Shown here: piece after piece, positions 52,520-62,334 of the stretch | Numbering within the stretch: position 1 is the first letter of the stretch | Layout of the letters: each line of letters starts with the position of its first letter | Assembly (NCBI RefSeq): GCF_030814415.1 | Contig: NZ_JAUSVB010000003.1 | Location: 1 to 64,000, forward strand | Direction of reading: 5' to 3' | From: Cellulomonas humilata | Lineage (GTDB): Bacteria; Actinomycetota; Actinomycetes; Actinomycetales; Cellulomonadaceae | Length of the DNA stretch: 64,000 nt | Translations under genes and position numbers: made by a program | Notes under the pieces: generated by a model | Databases searched by the model: none | What the model was told of the DNA's origin: nothing | What the model saw: the letters and a program-made list of their open reading frames with translations, nothing else

Positions 52520-52595
52520 AGCGGACGCGCAGGTTACAGCGCTAGACCAACGGTTTCCGACGGCTGTTGGCGCTTTCGAGTCCCGCCGCCTCCAC
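52520..52595 (+). repeat. Dispersed repeat copy C (attachment-site-like, short)
   Basis: AGCGGAC.CGCAGGT, ACCAACGGTTTCC and CGCTTTCGAGTCCCGCCGCC align with the last ~75 bases of copies A and B. Its 3' end (TTCGAGTCCCGCCGCCTCCAC) is the most tRNA/tmRNA-like of the three. It lies at the junction between the accessory genes and the apparent core block starting at 52902, so it may be the outer boundary of the island region. About 300 bases without a gene follow. Confidence 0.6.
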
Positions 52596-52901
52596 TTGTC
52601 TGCGCTGCGATCGTGCACGACGACGAAGCAGTCACCCGCCCGCGGGTGGCTGCTTCTGTCGTCTGGACCCGTGGCTGAGATGCCACGACGCGCCGATAGC
52701 TTTCGGTCATGCCACAGACGCAGTGGACGACGTGAGATGCAGCACCGAGCTCGTCCCCGCCAGGTTCAGCAGTCGGCCATCGTCGTGTCGGTGCCGGACA
52801 CGAACACGCGCGTCGTCAATCAACCGCAACCCGGAGCTTGAGGTCAAACCAACCGCGTGGAGGCGGCCTGAGCGCGGTCCGACGCCTCATGGAGCACGGT
52901 C

Positions 52902-54095
52902 ATGCTGACCGCTAGCCTCGGTGGCGTGAGTGCGGCGGCGGGACACGAGAACACCGACGTGCTCGCCGACCTTCGGCGCTATCCCGATCTCGAGGCTTCC
53001 AACCTGCACGCAGTCGATGCCAGCGACCGGCTGATCCTCGGCGAGGCCGCGCCCGCGCTGGCGGAAGGCACCAGGGAAGGCGTCGTCGTCATCGGCGACC
53101 ACCACGGCGCGCTGACGCTCGGCGCGATCGCGCGGCACGGGCTCTCCGGTGTCCGCACGCACCAGGACCGGCTGCTCGGCGAGCTGGCGCTCCAGGCGAA
53201 CGCCGAGCGGCTCGGTCTCGGCGGGTTTGCCCAGCTCGGGCTGACGCCGGAGCTCGTCAACGGCGCGAGGGTCGTGCTGCTCCAGCTCCCGAGGTCGCTC
53301 GATGCGCTCGACGAGATTGCAGGCCTGATCGCTGAGCACGCGGATCCCGATGTGGTCGTCGTGGCGGGCGGGCGGGTCAAGCACATGACGACGGCGATGA
53401 ACGACATCCTCGGGCGCCACTTCTCTACCGTGCAGGCGCACCTGGCAAGGCAGAAGTCGCGGGTGCTCGTCGCGACCACACCGCGGCCGAAGGACGAGCG
53501 CCCGGCAAACCGCTGGCCTGAATACAGGGAGCACCCGGACCTCGGCATCACCGTGTGCGCCCATGGCGGCGCGTTCGCCGGAACGGGGATCGACATCGGC
53601 ACTCGGGCCCTGCTGCAGCACCTCGATACGATCCCGACGGAGGTCACGTCGGCCGTCGACCTCGGCTGCGGAACAGGGGTCCTGGCTGCTCTCCTGGCCC
53701 GGGCTAACGAGAAGGTGACGGTCACGGCGACCGACGAGTCCGCCGCCGCGGTGGCCTCCGCCAAAGCCACGGTCGCGGCGAACGGCCTGGAGGGCCGAGT
53801 CGTCGTCGTGCGCGCGAACGGCGCTGAAACAGTTCCCGACGCGAGCGCCGATGTCGTGCTGCTCAACCCGCCCTTTCACGTCGGTGCCGCGGTGCACGAC
53901 GGGGTGGCCAGGGCGCTGTTCGCGGAGGCCGCGCGAATCCTCACACCCGGCGGCGAGCTGTGGGTGGTGTGGAACTCGCACCTGCGCTACCGGCCGGCGC
54001 TGGAGCGCGTCGTCGGACCTACCCGGCAGGTCAGCCGCGACCCGAAGTTCACGGTCACGGTCTCCACTCGCGCGGGTCAAGTCCCGCCGATCTGA
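52902..54095 (+). CDS. RsmC/RlmG-like rRNA guanine-N2 methyltransferase
   Basis: 397 residues; ATG at 52902, with a GTG at 52926 as alternative. Duplicated methyltransferase plan: a degenerate N-terminal half (~20-200) and a catalytic C-terminal half with motif I DLGCGTG (253-259), ATDES, and motif IV NPPF (322-325), the signature of guanine N2 methyltransferases of 16S or 23S rRNA (RsmC/RlmG). SAM-dependent, cytoplasmic. It ends in a 19-base overlap with the convergent gene at 54077. Confidence 0.88.
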   Translation: MLTASLGGVSAAAGHENTDVLADLRRYPDLEASNLHAVDASDRLILGEAAPALAEGTREGVVVIGDHHGALTLGAIARHGLSGVRTHQDRLLGELALQANAERLGLGGFAQLGLTPELVNGARVVLLQLPRSLDALDEIAGLIAEHADPDVVVVAGGRVKHMTTAMNDILGRHFSTVQAHLARQKSRVLVATTPRPKDERPANRWPEYREHPDLGITVCAHGGAFAGTGIDIGTRALLQHLDTIPTEVTSAVDLGCGTGVLAALLARANEKVTVTATDESAAAVASAKATVAANGLEGRVVVVRANGAETVPDASADVVLLNPPFHVGAAVHDGVARALFAEAARILTPGGELWVVWNSHLRYRPALERVVGPTRQVSRDPKFTVTVSTRAGQVPPI

Positions 54096-54523
54096 CCCTG
54101 CTCGCTGTCGACCTCGTCGATGAGCGACGTCAGGACCTCCGCGACGAGCGAGTCCGCCATCGCCGCGATGCGGGGGAGCTGCGACTTCTGCATCTTGCGC
54201 GGCTGGTGCTGGAGGATCTGCAGAGCCCGGTCGACCTGGTCGGCGCGCTGCTTCCAGCCCGCGGCCTGGACGGAGGCGACGGACTCGACTCCCTGAGACT
54301 CAGAGCTCAGGACGATCGACGCCTGCTCCCGCACCGACTCCATCGCCCGCGAGATCTTGGCCTCGGGCGTCCGGGCTCGTTGGACGTCGGCGAACTTCTT
54401 GCCGAGGTTCTCCAGACGCTTCTGGAGGTCGGGGTTGTTCGCGACGATCACGCTGACCTGTGTCGCGACCTTCTTGGCCAGCGGCCACGCGACCGCCAGG
54501 GCCACGCCTGTCTTCTTCGCCAT
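54077..54523 (-). CDS. Conserved hypothetical helical protein
   Basis: 148 residues from the ATG at 54523, mostly alpha-helical and probably coiled-coil in part (NPDLQKRLENLGKKFADVQ, RAMESVREQASIVLSS, QRADQVDRALQILQ). The N-terminal VALAVAWPLAKKVATQV could be a weak amphipathic membrane helix. No enzymatic motif. It is divergent from the AAA+/VWA operon. Confidence 0.75.
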   Translation of the reverse strand: MAKKTGVALAVAWPLAKKVATQVSVIVANNPDLQKRLENLGKKFADVQRARTPEAKISRAMESVREQASIVLSSESQGVESVASVQAAGWKQRADQVDRALQILQHQPRKMQKSQLPRIAAMADSLVAEVLTSLIDEVDSEQGQIGGT

Positions 54524-54631
54524 GTCTCTCACCCCAGGAAAGACCCTGCCCCGGCGACCCTGCATCGGCAACCGTTCACCCGTCGGCGAACTCGGGATGC
54601 ATCCGGCGAAGCCGGACGTACGCTCGGCCGA

Positions 54632-56017
54632 ATGATGCGTCCCACAGCGGCAACTGTCGGCGAGCTCCGTGCGTCGGGGCATGTGCACACGTCGGTGCGG
54701 GAAGAGATCCGCGCCAATCTCCTCGCGGCACTCCGAGAGGGTCGCGACCCCTGGCCGGGCATCCACGGCTTCGACGACACCGTCATCCCGCAGCTCGAGC
54801 GCGCACTGATCGCCGGCCACGACATCGTGCTGCTCGGCGAGCGCGGACAGGGCAAGACGCGACTTCTGCGCACTCTCCAAGGCCTGCTCGACGAGTGGTC
54901 GCCGGTCATCGACGGGTCGGAGATCGGCGAGCACCCGTTCGAGCCGATCACGGTGGCCAGCAAGAGGCGGGCAGCAGACGAGGGTGACGATCTCCCGATC
55001 ACCTGGCGCCACCGCGACGAGCGGTACGTCGAGAAGCTCGCGACCCCGGACACGAGCGTCGCGGACCTCATCGGCGATGTGGACCCCATGAAGGTCGCCG
55101 AAGGGCGCGCGCTGGGGGACCCGGAGACGATCCACTTCGGCCTGGTCCCGCGCGGGCACCGGGGCATCGTCGCGATCAACGAGCTCCCCGACCTCGCGGA
55201 GCGCATCCAGGTGGCGATGCTGAACGTGATGGAGGAGCGGGACATCCAGATCCGCGGTTACGTGCTGCGGCTGCCGCTGGACGTGCTCGTGGTGGCCACC
55301 GCGAACCCGGAGGACTACACCAACCGCGGGCGGATCATCACGCCGCTCAAGGACCGCTTCGGGGCGGAGATTCGGACGCACTACCCGACCGAACTCAAAG
55401 ACGAGGTCGCGGTCATCCGCCAGGAGGCACTCCTCCACGCGGTCGTGCCGGACCACCTCATCGAGATCCTGGCCCGCTTCACTACGGCGCTGCGGGAGTC
55501 GAGCTCGGTCGACCAGCGCAGCGGGGTGAGTGCGCGGTTCGCCATCGCGGGCGCGGAGACCGTCGCCGCCTCCGCTCTGCACCGGGCCGCACGGCAGGGC
55601 GAGCACGAAGCGGTGGCCCGGCCGGTCGACCTGGAGACGGCCGTCGACGTGCTCGCGGGCAAGATCGAGTTCGAGTCGGGGGAGGAGGGGCGCGAGGACG
55701 AGATCCTCGACCACCTGCTCCGTCTCGCCACCGCGGAGACCGTCCGTGCGCACCTCACGGGGATCGACTTCAGACTCCTGGTGGAGGCGATCCAGGGCGG
55801 CGCCATGGTGACGACCGGCGAGCATGTCACGGCGCGCGACGTGCTGGAAGGTCTCCCGCCGCTCGGTGAGTCCGAGCTGTACGACGACATCGCCAACCGT
55901 CTCAACGCCACGAACGACGGCGAGCGGGCGGCCGCGATCGAGCTCGCGCTGGAGGGTCTGTACCTGTCCCGACGGATCAGCAAGGAGTCCGGGGGCGGCG
56001 AGACGATCTATGGCTAG
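54632..56017 (+). CDS. MoxR/Mg-chelatase-type AAA+ ATPase
   Basis: 461 residues from tandem ATG codons at 54632. Walker A GERGQGKT (69-76), Walker B region GIVAINEL (178-185), sensor-like VVATANPEDYTNRG and a C-terminal lid. The plan is that of Mg-chelatase subunit I / MoxR ATPases, which act as chaperones with a VWA partner to insert metals or remodel protein complexes. The partner gene follows with an 8-base overlap, confirming a two-subunit system. Confidence 0.9.
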   Translation: MMRPTAATVGELRASGHVHTSVREEIRANLLAALREGRDPWPGIHGFDDTVIPQLERALIAGHDIVLLGERGQGKTRLLRTLQGLLDEWSPVIDGSEIGEHPFEPITVASKRRAADEGDDLPITWRHRDERYVEKLATPDTSVADLIGDVDPMKVAEGRALGDPETIHFGLVPRGHRGIVAINELPDLAERIQVAMLNVMEERDIQIRGYVLRLPLDVLVVATANPEDYTNRGRIITPLKDRFGAEIRTHYPTELKDEVAVIRQEALLHAVVPDHLIEILARFTTALRESSSVDQRSGVSARFAIAGAETVAASALHRAARQGEHEAVARPVDLETAVDVLAGKIEFESGEEGREDEILDHLLRLATAETVRAHLTGIDFRLLVEAIQGGAMVTTGEHVTARDVLEGLPPLGESELYDDIANRLNATNDGERAAAIELALEGLYLSRRISKESGGGETIYG

Positions 56018-57995
56018 GCCGAACCGGCGCTTGAAGAGGTACACCCCGTACGTCGACGGGCCGGATCCGCTCGCGCCGCCGGTCGACCTGGCGGAGGCGC
56101 TGGACGCGATCGGCGGGGACGTCATGGCGGGCTACTCGCCCGAGCGCGCCATGCGCGAGTTCCTGCGGCGCGGGGGACGAGACCAGGCCGGTCTGGACGA
56201 GCTGGCGCGGCGCGTAGCCGAGAAGCGCAAGGAGCTGACCAGCAGGAACAACCTCGACGGCACCCTCCAGCAGGTCAAGGAGCTCCTCGACCGGGCAGTC
56301 CTGGCCGAGCGCAAGCAGCTGGCGCGCGACGTCGACATGGACGAGGGCGACCGCGCCTTGGCTCAGCTGCAGCTCGACAACCTGCCGTCGTCGCCGGCTG
56401 CCGCTGTCAACGAGCTCAACGGCTACGACTGGCGCAGCAACGAGGCGCGCGCCGAGTTCGACAAGATCAAGGACCTCCTGGGCCGGGAGGTCCTCGAGCA
56501 GCGCTTCGCCGGGATCAAGGAGGCGCTCGAGAACGCGACCGACGACGACCGGGCCGCGCTGAACGAGATGCTCGCCGACCTCAACGGGCTGCTCGACGCG
56601 CGGAAGCGTGGCCAGGACACCCAGGAGCAGTTCGACGACTTCATGGCCAAGTACGGGGACTACTTCCCCGAGCAGCCGCGGACGCTCGACGAGCTCCTGG
56701 ACGCGCTCGCAGCACGGGCGGCCGCGGCGCAGCGGATGCGGAACTCGATGACGCAGGAGCAGCGCAACGACCTCGACGCGCTCGCGCAGCAGGCGTTCGG
56801 CTCGTCGGACCTCGTGAACGAGCTCAGGCAGCTGGACGACAGCCTGCGATCGCTGCGACCCGGCGAGAACTGGGGTGGGTCAGAAACAATGGACGGCCAG
56901 AACGGGCTCGGGCTCGGCGACGGCACGGGGGTGTTCCAGGATCTCGCCGACCTCGACGCGCTCGCGGAACAGCTCGCGCAGTCCTACGAGGGCTCCCAGC
57001 TGGACGACCTCGATCTCGAGAAGCTGTCCCGCCAGCTCGGACGCGACGCGGCCGTCGATGCCCGCACCCTGCAGCAGCTCGAGAAGGGCCTCAAGGAGAA
57101 CGGCACGATCCGGCGCGGCTCGGACGGCCAGCTCGCGTTGACGCCGAAGGCCATGCGGCAGCTGGGCACGGCGGTTCTCAAAGACGTCGCGGACACGATG
57201 TCCGGCCGGACCGGCGGCCACGACATCCGCCGATCCGGCGCCGCGGGCGAGCCGTCGGGGTCCACCCGCCCGTGGGTGTTCGGCGACACCGAGCCGTGGG
57301 ACGTGAGCAGGACCATCACCAACGCGCTGGTCCGCGGGTCGCGCACGATCCAGGTCGACGACGTCGAGATCCAGGAGACCGAGGCGCGCACCCAGGCATG
57401 CGTCGCGCTGCTCGTCGACACGTCGTTCTCGATGGCGATGGAGGGGCGCTGGGTGCCGATGAAGCGCACCGCGCTGGCGCTCCACACCCTGGTCACCAGC
57501 CGGTTCCGCGGGGACGACCTGCAGCTCATCGGGTTCGGGCGCGCCGCGAAGGTCATGCAGATCGAGCAGCTCGTCGGGCTCGACGAGAAGTGGGAGAAGG
57601 GCACCAACCTGCACCACGCCCTCCTGCTCGCCAACCGCCACTTCCGCAAGCACCCGAACGCCCAGCCCGTGCTCCTCATCGTCACCGACGGCGAGCCGAC
57701 GTCCCACCTCGAGTCCGACGGCGAGGTCTTCTTCGACTACCCGCCGAACCCGATCACGATCGCGCTCGCGGTGCGCGAGCTCGACGGCTCGACGCGTCTG
57801 GGCGCCCGCACGACGTTCTTCCGCCTGGGCGACGACCCGGGTCTCGCGCGCTTCGTCGACGCCATGGCCAAGCGGGCGGGCGGCACCGTCGTCACGCCCG
57901 AGACGGACGACCTGGGCGCCGCGGTCATCGGGTCCTACCTGAGCTCGCGCCGCAACGGCGCTTTCGGCGGGTGGGGTCGCGACGAGGACTGGTAG
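56010..57995 (+). CDS. VWA-domain protein, partner of the AAA+ ATPase
   Basis: 661 residues. The N-terminal ~400 residues are helical and strongly charged (coiled-coil-like; QEQFDDFMAKYGDYF, LDELLDALAARAAAAQRM). The C-terminal ~200 are a von Willebrand A domain with MIDAS motif D470-T-S-F-S474, a downstream Thr region (KGTNLHHALLLAN) and TDGEP. Metal-bound VWA domains recruit substrates to MoxR-type ATPases. No signal peptide or membrane span. Confidence 0.9.
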   Translation: MARPNRRLKRYTPYVDGPDPLAPPVDLAEALDAIGGDVMAGYSPERAMREFLRRGGRDQAGLDELARRVAEKRKELTSRNNLDGTLQQVKELLDRAVLAERKQLARDVDMDEGDRALAQLQLDNLPSSPAAAVNELNGYDWRSNEARAEFDKIKDLLGREVLEQRFAGIKEALENATDDDRAALNEMLADLNGLLDARKRGQDTQEQFDDFMAKYGDYFPEQPRTLDELLDALAARAAAAQRMRNSMTQEQRNDLDALAQQAFGSSDLVNELRQLDDSLRSLRPGENWGGSETMDGQNGLGLGDGTGVFQDLADLDALAEQLAQSYEGSQLDDLDLEKLSRQLGRDAAVDARTLQQLEKGLKENGTIRRGSDGQLALTPKAMRQLGTAVLKDVADTMSGRTGGHDIRRSGAAGEPSGSTRPWVFGDTEPWDVSRTITNALVRGSRTIQVDDVEIQETEARTQACVALLVDTSFSMAMEGRWVPMKRTALALHTLVTSRFRGDDLQLIGFGRAAKVMQIEQLVGLDEKWEKGTNLHHALLLANRHFRKHPNAQPVLLIVTDGEPTSHLESDGEVFFDYPPNPITIALAVRELDGSTRLGARTTFFRLGDDPGLARFVDAMAKRAGGTVVTPETDDLGAAVIGSYLSSRRNGAFGGWGRDEDW

Positions 57996-57998
57996 AGC

Positions 57999-58763
57999 TC
58001 AGAAGAACGGCCAGGGGAACGCCGGCATGTCGCCCGACGGGCCGGGGAACGTGCTGGTCCGGAGCAGCCGGTCGCAGCGCTCGGCCAGCGCCTCCACCTC
58101 TGCGGTGCTGAGCAGCGAAGACAGGCGCTGACCGAGCTCGCGATCCAGTCCGGCGCGTACCTGTTCGACTCCCGCGACCTCGGCAGCGTCCAGCGGCTCG
58201 CCCCGCCAGCCCCACAGAACCGTGCGCAGCTTGTGCTCGACGTGGAACGAGACCCCGTGGTCGACGCCGTAGCGGTGACCGTCGGCCACGGGGAGGACGT
58301 GCCCGCCCTTGCGGTCGGCGTTGTTGACGACGACGTCGAAGACTGCCATCCGGCGCAGCGCGGGGGAGTCCTCGTGGATCAGGGTCAGCGGCTGGCCGCG
58401 GTCGTCGATGCCGTCGAAGACCGAGCGCCAGCCGTCCGGTGGCACGGCGTGGGCGGGGACGACATCGACCGGGTCCTGCGCGGCATCCGGCTGCTGCCAG
58501 AGCTGCACCATGCCCGGTCCCAGCGGGCCGTCGCGCAGGAGCGTCTCCGGCACGATGTCCCACCCGAACGCCTCGGAGACCAGGTAGGCCGCGGCCTCCC
58601 GGTTCGCCAGCGTCTCGTCGGGGAAGTCCCACAGGGGCCGCTCGCCGGCGACGGGCTTGTAGACGACGCTGGTCCCGCCGATCGTCGCGAGGAACGTCGC
58701 GTTCGAGGCGACCGTGATGCGTCCGACGAGCTCGAGCTCACCGCCGACGAGATCGGGCGTCAC
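57999..58763 (-). CDS. SCO1664-family protein (PI3/4-kinase-like fold)
   Basis: 254 residues from a GTG at 58763 overlapping the previous stop (GTGA). Contains the kinase-like core of this actinobacterial family: VVYKPVAGERPLWDFP, REAAAYLVSEAFGWDIVPE, FDVVVNNADRKGGHVL and YGVDHGVSFHVEHKLRTV. Typically found with DUF3090 and a histidine phosphatase, exactly as here; biochemical role unproven. The three genes form one minus-strand operon. Confidence 0.88.
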   Translation of the reverse strand: MTPDLVGGELELVGRITVASNATFLATIGGTSVVYKPVAGERPLWDFPDETLANREAAAYLVSEAFGWDIVPETLLRDGPLGPGMVQLWQQPDAAQDPVDVVPAHAVPPDGWRSVFDGIDDRGQPLTLIHEDSPALRRMAVFDVVVNNADRKGGHVLPVADGHRYGVDHGVSFHVEHKLRTVLWGWRGEPLDAAEVAGVEQVRAGLDRELGQRLSSLLSTAEVEALAERCDRLLRTSTFPGPSGDMPAFPWPFF

Positions 58764-59290
58764 GGTTTGGGTGCGTCGCACACGTGGCCGTCGTCGTCGA
58801 CAGGCTCGCCGCACCTCGGGCACAGCGGCCGGCCGGACCGGACGACCTGGCGGGTGCGCTCGACGAACGCCCGCGCGGTGCCCACGGGCATCCGGACCAG
58901 GAGCATCTCGTTCGGCTCGGCGTCCTCGTCCTCGGTCTCGTCCAACGGGAACGCCTCGACGACGATCTGCGCATTCGACGGATCCCAGGCCAGGCGCAGC
59001 AGGCCGGTGCGGAACTCCTCCTCGACGGGCTGGTCGAGCGGCTCGTTGTCGACGAGCTCGGCGGGAGTGGCGGCGGGGACGCTGAAGCGGTTCCCTTCGT
59101 CGGCCATCAGTGCGTCGAGGATCTCGTCGATCTTCTCGGCGAGCACGGCGGACTGCTCCTTCTCCAGCGCGACGCTCGCGCTCCGAGCGCCGTCGCGCAC
59201 CTGCAGGTAGAAGGTGCGGGAACCCGGGTGACCGACCGTGCCGACGACGACGCGATCGGGCCAGTCGAACTGGTGGACAAGATCCGGCAT
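58760..59290 (-). CDS. DUF3090 family protein
   Basis: 176 residues from the ATG at 59290 (an ATG three codons upstream is possible). Starts VHQFDWPDRVVVGTVGHPGS and contains FYLQVRDG, the hallmark of DUF3090, and ends in a zinc-ribbon-like CPRCGEPVDDDGHVC. Function unknown in the family; the conserved neighbourhood suggests a joint role with the kinase-like and phosphatase-like products. Confidence 0.88.
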   Translation of the reverse strand: MPDLVHQFDWPDRVVVGTVGHPGSRTFYLQVRDGARSASVALEKEQSAVLAEKIDEILDALMADEGNRFSVPAATPAELVDNEPLDQPVEEEFRTGLLRLAWDPSNAQIVVEAFPLDETEDEDAEPNEMLLVRMPVGTARAFVERTRQVVRSGRPLCPRCGEPVDDDGHVCDAPKP

Positions 59291-59300
59291 GCCGACCATT

Positions 59301-60002
59301 TTAGGAGGGCGGAGCCGTTCCCGGCCCGGCGCCGCCACCCACCTGCGCGTCGCCGACCGGACCGGCGGCGCGCAGCCACGAGAGATCGCCCGAGTCCGTG
59401 TTGGTGGCCACCACCTCGGGTCGACTGGTCCCGTACCGGACGATCGACACCGATCCGGGGTTGACGGTGATGCGCTGGAAGAGGTCGAGGTGCATGCCGA
59501 GGGCGTCGGCGAGGACGGACTTGATGATGTCGCCGTGCGTGACGGCCACCCACACCGCGCCGGCGCCGTGCTCCTCCTCCAGCGCCGCGTCGTGCCGGCG
59601 GACCGCCGCGACCGACCGGGCCTGCATGGCCGCCATCGACTCGCCGCCGGGGAACACGGCCACGGACGGCTGGGTCTGCACGGCCGACCACAACGGCTCC
59701 TTGGCCAGGTCACGAAGCGGCCGCCCCTGCCACTGCCCGTAGTCGCACTCGGTGAGGTCGGGCTCGAGCCGCACCGGATCGGCGCCCGGCTGGTGCTCCG
59801 CGATGATCTGCGCCGTCTGCCTGCACCGCTCCAGAGGACTGGAGATCACGGCCACCAGCGGCACGATGCCGATGCGTTCCGCCGTGCGCATCGCCTGGCC
59901 CTGCCCGACGTCGTCGAGGTCCACTCCGGGCGCCCGCCCGCTCAGGATGCCCGCGACGTTCGCCGTGCTCCGACCGTGCCGGACGAGGAGGACTGTGGCC
60001 AT
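59301..60002 (-). CDS. Histidine phosphatase (MSMEG_4193-type, phosphoglycerate-mutase-like)
   Basis: 233 residues. Catalytic RHGRS at residues 8-12, acid in CDYGQWQG, second catalytic His in AVTHGDIIKS. This clade is the probable phosphomutase/phosphatase that accompanies DUF3090 and SCO1664-like genes. Upstream gene of the three-gene operon. Cytoplasmic. Confidence 0.9.
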   Translation of the reverse strand: MATVLLVRHGRSTANVAGILSGRAPGVDLDDVGQGQAMRTAERIGIVPLVAVISSPLERCRQTAQIIAEHQPGADPVRLEPDLTECDYGQWQGRPLRDLAKEPLWSAVQTQPSVAVFPGGESMAAMQARSVAAVRRHDAALEEEHGAGAVWVAVTHGDIIKSVLADALGMHLDLFQRITVNPGSVSIVRYGTSRPEVVATNTDSGDLSWLRAAGPVGDAQVGGGAGPGTAPPS

Positions 60003-60267
60003 GCCTGGAGCCTAGAGACCCAGCCAGCGGCGCCGCCGGGACCACCGGTCCCGCGACGGTCCTGATCAACGCCCTGGCGCCGATCCTGGAGTAGACGGGC
60101 GGCCCTATCCGCAGCGATCCCGCGGGAGGACTATGCAGGTGAGGGCGTCGTGCGCGGACCTGCCTGTATCAGGCCCGGTGCGCGGTGATCCTCACTAGGG
60201 ACGGGGGCTCGTCGTCTCCGGCCGGAGGATCGCCGCGCGGTGCCGCGCGTGCGGGACGGGGTGTGGC

Positions 60268-62334
60268 ATGAGTGACTACGCCGACCTGGAGATCACACTG
60301 CTGCGCCGGGACTCGGTCACCTACGTCATCCAGCCGCGCTTCGCCCGGCCCAAGTCGGACACCGATGTCCGGCTCGACGCCGACGGACCGCTCGTGGCCC
60401 ACATCGATCCCGACGCGCTGCAGGACCTGGACGACGACGAGTACGGTCGCGCGCTCGGCGAGTGCCTCTTCGGTGGTGGCTTCGGGACGGCGTTCCGGAT
60501 GGCTGTCGCGACGTCGCAGAGCGAGGGCGTCCGGCTGCGGGTCCGGCTCGTCATGGACTCCAGCGCGGCGGCGCTGCACGAGCTGCGGTGGGAGACGATC
60601 CGCGACCCGCGGGACGGCTCGACCCTCACGACGAGCGAGAACGTGCTGTTCTCGCGCTACCTCGGCAGCCTCGACTGGCGATCGGTCACGCTCGGTCCGC
60701 GCGAGAGCCTGAGCGCCCTGGTGGTCGTGGCCGCGCCGTCCGGGCAGCTCCGCCTCACCGACGGGCGCGTCCTCGAGCCGTTCGACGCCGAGGACGAGCT
60801 GCGCCGCGCACGCGACGGGCTGGTGGGCTACCGGATCGACGCGCTGCCCAGCGCCACCGGGAGACCGACGATCGACCAGATCGTCGACAAGCTGCGCTCC
60901 GGGTACGACGTGCTCTACCTCGTCTGCCACGGCTACCTGCACCACGAGGAACCCGTGCTGGTGCTCGAGGGCGAGGACGGGCAGCCGAGGACGATCCTGG
61001 GCAGCGAGCTCGCCGACCGGATCCGTGAGCTGACCCGGCTGCCCCGGCTCGTCTACCTGGCGTCCTGCCAGACCGCCGGCGCGGGCGACGAGCGGCACAG
61101 CGAGGACGCCGGGGTGCTGTGCGCGCTCGGCCCCCGCCTGGCCGCGTCGGGTGTCCCCGCCGTGATCGCCATGCAGGGCAACATCACGATGACGACCGCG
61201 GGCGAGTTCGCCACCGCGTTCTTCCGCGCCCTGAACGACGACGGCCTGGTCGACCGCGCGACGGCGGTGGCCCGCGGAGCGGTTCGCGGACGACCCGACT
61301 GGTGGGCCCCCACGCTGTTCATGCGGCTCAAGAGCGGACGGCTCTGGTACGCCTCAGGCAGCGCAGGCGGCGACGCCGGCCCCGACATCTGGCCGGATCT
61401 GATCACGATGATCAAGGCGGGATTCTGCACACCGATCATCGGGCCGGCGATCAGCGACGCCCTGCTCGGGACGCGGCAGGAGATCGCGCGCGCGTGGGCC
61501 ACGCGGTACCGGTACCCGATGGCTCCGCACAACCGGGAGAGCCTCCCGCAGGTCGCGCAGTGGCTGTCGGTCGCGCACAGCCGCCCGCTCCTCGGGCTCG
61601 AGCTCGACAGCCAGCTGCGCGGTGCGCTGCACACGAGGTTCGAGGGGGAGCTGCCGCCCGAGGCGCTGGAGCCCACCGCGCCGATCGAGGACGTGCTCGC
61701 CGCGGGCTGGACCGCGCTGCACGCCCGCGGGGCCGTCGAGCCGTACTCGGTCCTGGCCGACCTGCCGCTGCCGATCTACCTCACGACCCAGCCGTCCCGG
61801 CTGCTCGCGAACGCCCTCGAGGCCGTGGGACGCGAGCCGGAGGTCGTCCTGTGCCGCTGGAACGAGGAGACGGACTGGCCCGAGTCGGTCTTCGACCGCG
61901 AGCCGGGCTACAAGCCGACTGTGCAGCGTCCGCTCGTCTACCACCTGCTCGGGCTACTCGAGCTCCCGTCGTCGCTCGTCCTGACCGAGGACGACTACTT
62001 CGACTTCCTCACCGGGGTGACACGTGACCGCGAGGTGGTCCCCAAGTCGGTCCGCGCCGCACTCTCCGCCTCGGCGCTGATGTTCGTCGGGTTCCGCATC
62101 GACGAGTGGGACTTCCGTGTCCTGTTCAGCGGTCTGATGAAGACCGAGGGGGCCAACCTCCGCAAGGGGTTCAGTCACGTCGCTGTGCAGATCGACCCGG
62201 AGGAGGGCAGCACGATCGACGCGGCACGCGCGAGGGCCTACCTGGAGCGGTACATGCTCAAGACCGACATCAGCCTGTACTGGGGGAGCTCGGACGCGTT
62301 CCTCAAGGAGCTGCACGGGTGGGTCGCGCGATGA
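60268..62334 (+). CDS. CHAT-domain protease fused to a SIR2-like domain
   Basis: 688 residues from an ATG at 60268 (the following codons MSDYADLEITLLRRD are typical for CHAT proteins). The CHAT protease domain spans ~1-360 with the catalytic dyad H221 (LVCHGYL) and C267 (ASCQTA). The C-terminal ~310 residues form a SIR2_2-like domain (GFCTPIIGPAI, LVYHLLGLLELPSSLVLTED, MFVGFRIDEWDFRVLF), which in immune systems cleaves or senses NAD+. Stop overlaps the next start (ATGA). By analogy with CHAT-STAND systems, an effector triggered by the NTPase encoded next. Confidence 0.88.
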   Translation: MSDYADLEITLLRRDSVTYVIQPRFARPKSDTDVRLDADGPLVAHIDPDALQDLDDDEYGRALGECLFGGGFGTAFRMAVATSQSEGVRLRVRLVMDSSAAALHELRWETIRDPRDGSTLTTSENVLFSRYLGSLDWRSVTLGPRESLSALVVVAAPSGQLRLTDGRVLEPFDAEDELRRARDGLVGYRIDALPSATGRPTIDQIVDKLRSGYDVLYLVCHGYLHHEEPVLVLEGEDGQPRTILGSELADRIRELTRLPRLVYLASCQTAGAGDERHSEDAGVLCALGPRLAASGVPAVIAMQGNITMTTAGEFATAFFRALNDDGLVDRATAVARGAVRGRPDWWAPTLFMRLKSGRLWYASGSAGGDAGPDIWPDLITMIKAGFCTPIIGPAISDALLGTRQEIARAWATRYRYPMAPHNRESLPQVAQWLSVAHSRPLLGLELDSQLRGALHTRFEGELPPEALEPTAPIEDVLAAGWTALHARGAVEPYSVLADLPLPIYLTTQPSRLLANALEAVGREPEVVLCRWNEETDWPESVFDREPGYKPTVQRPLVYHLLGLLELPSSLVLTEDDYFDFLTGVTRDREVVPKSVRAALSASALMFVGFRIDEWDFRVLFSGLMKTEGANLRKGFSHVAVQIDPEEGSTIDAARARAYLERYMLKTDISLYWGSSDAFLKELHGWVAR

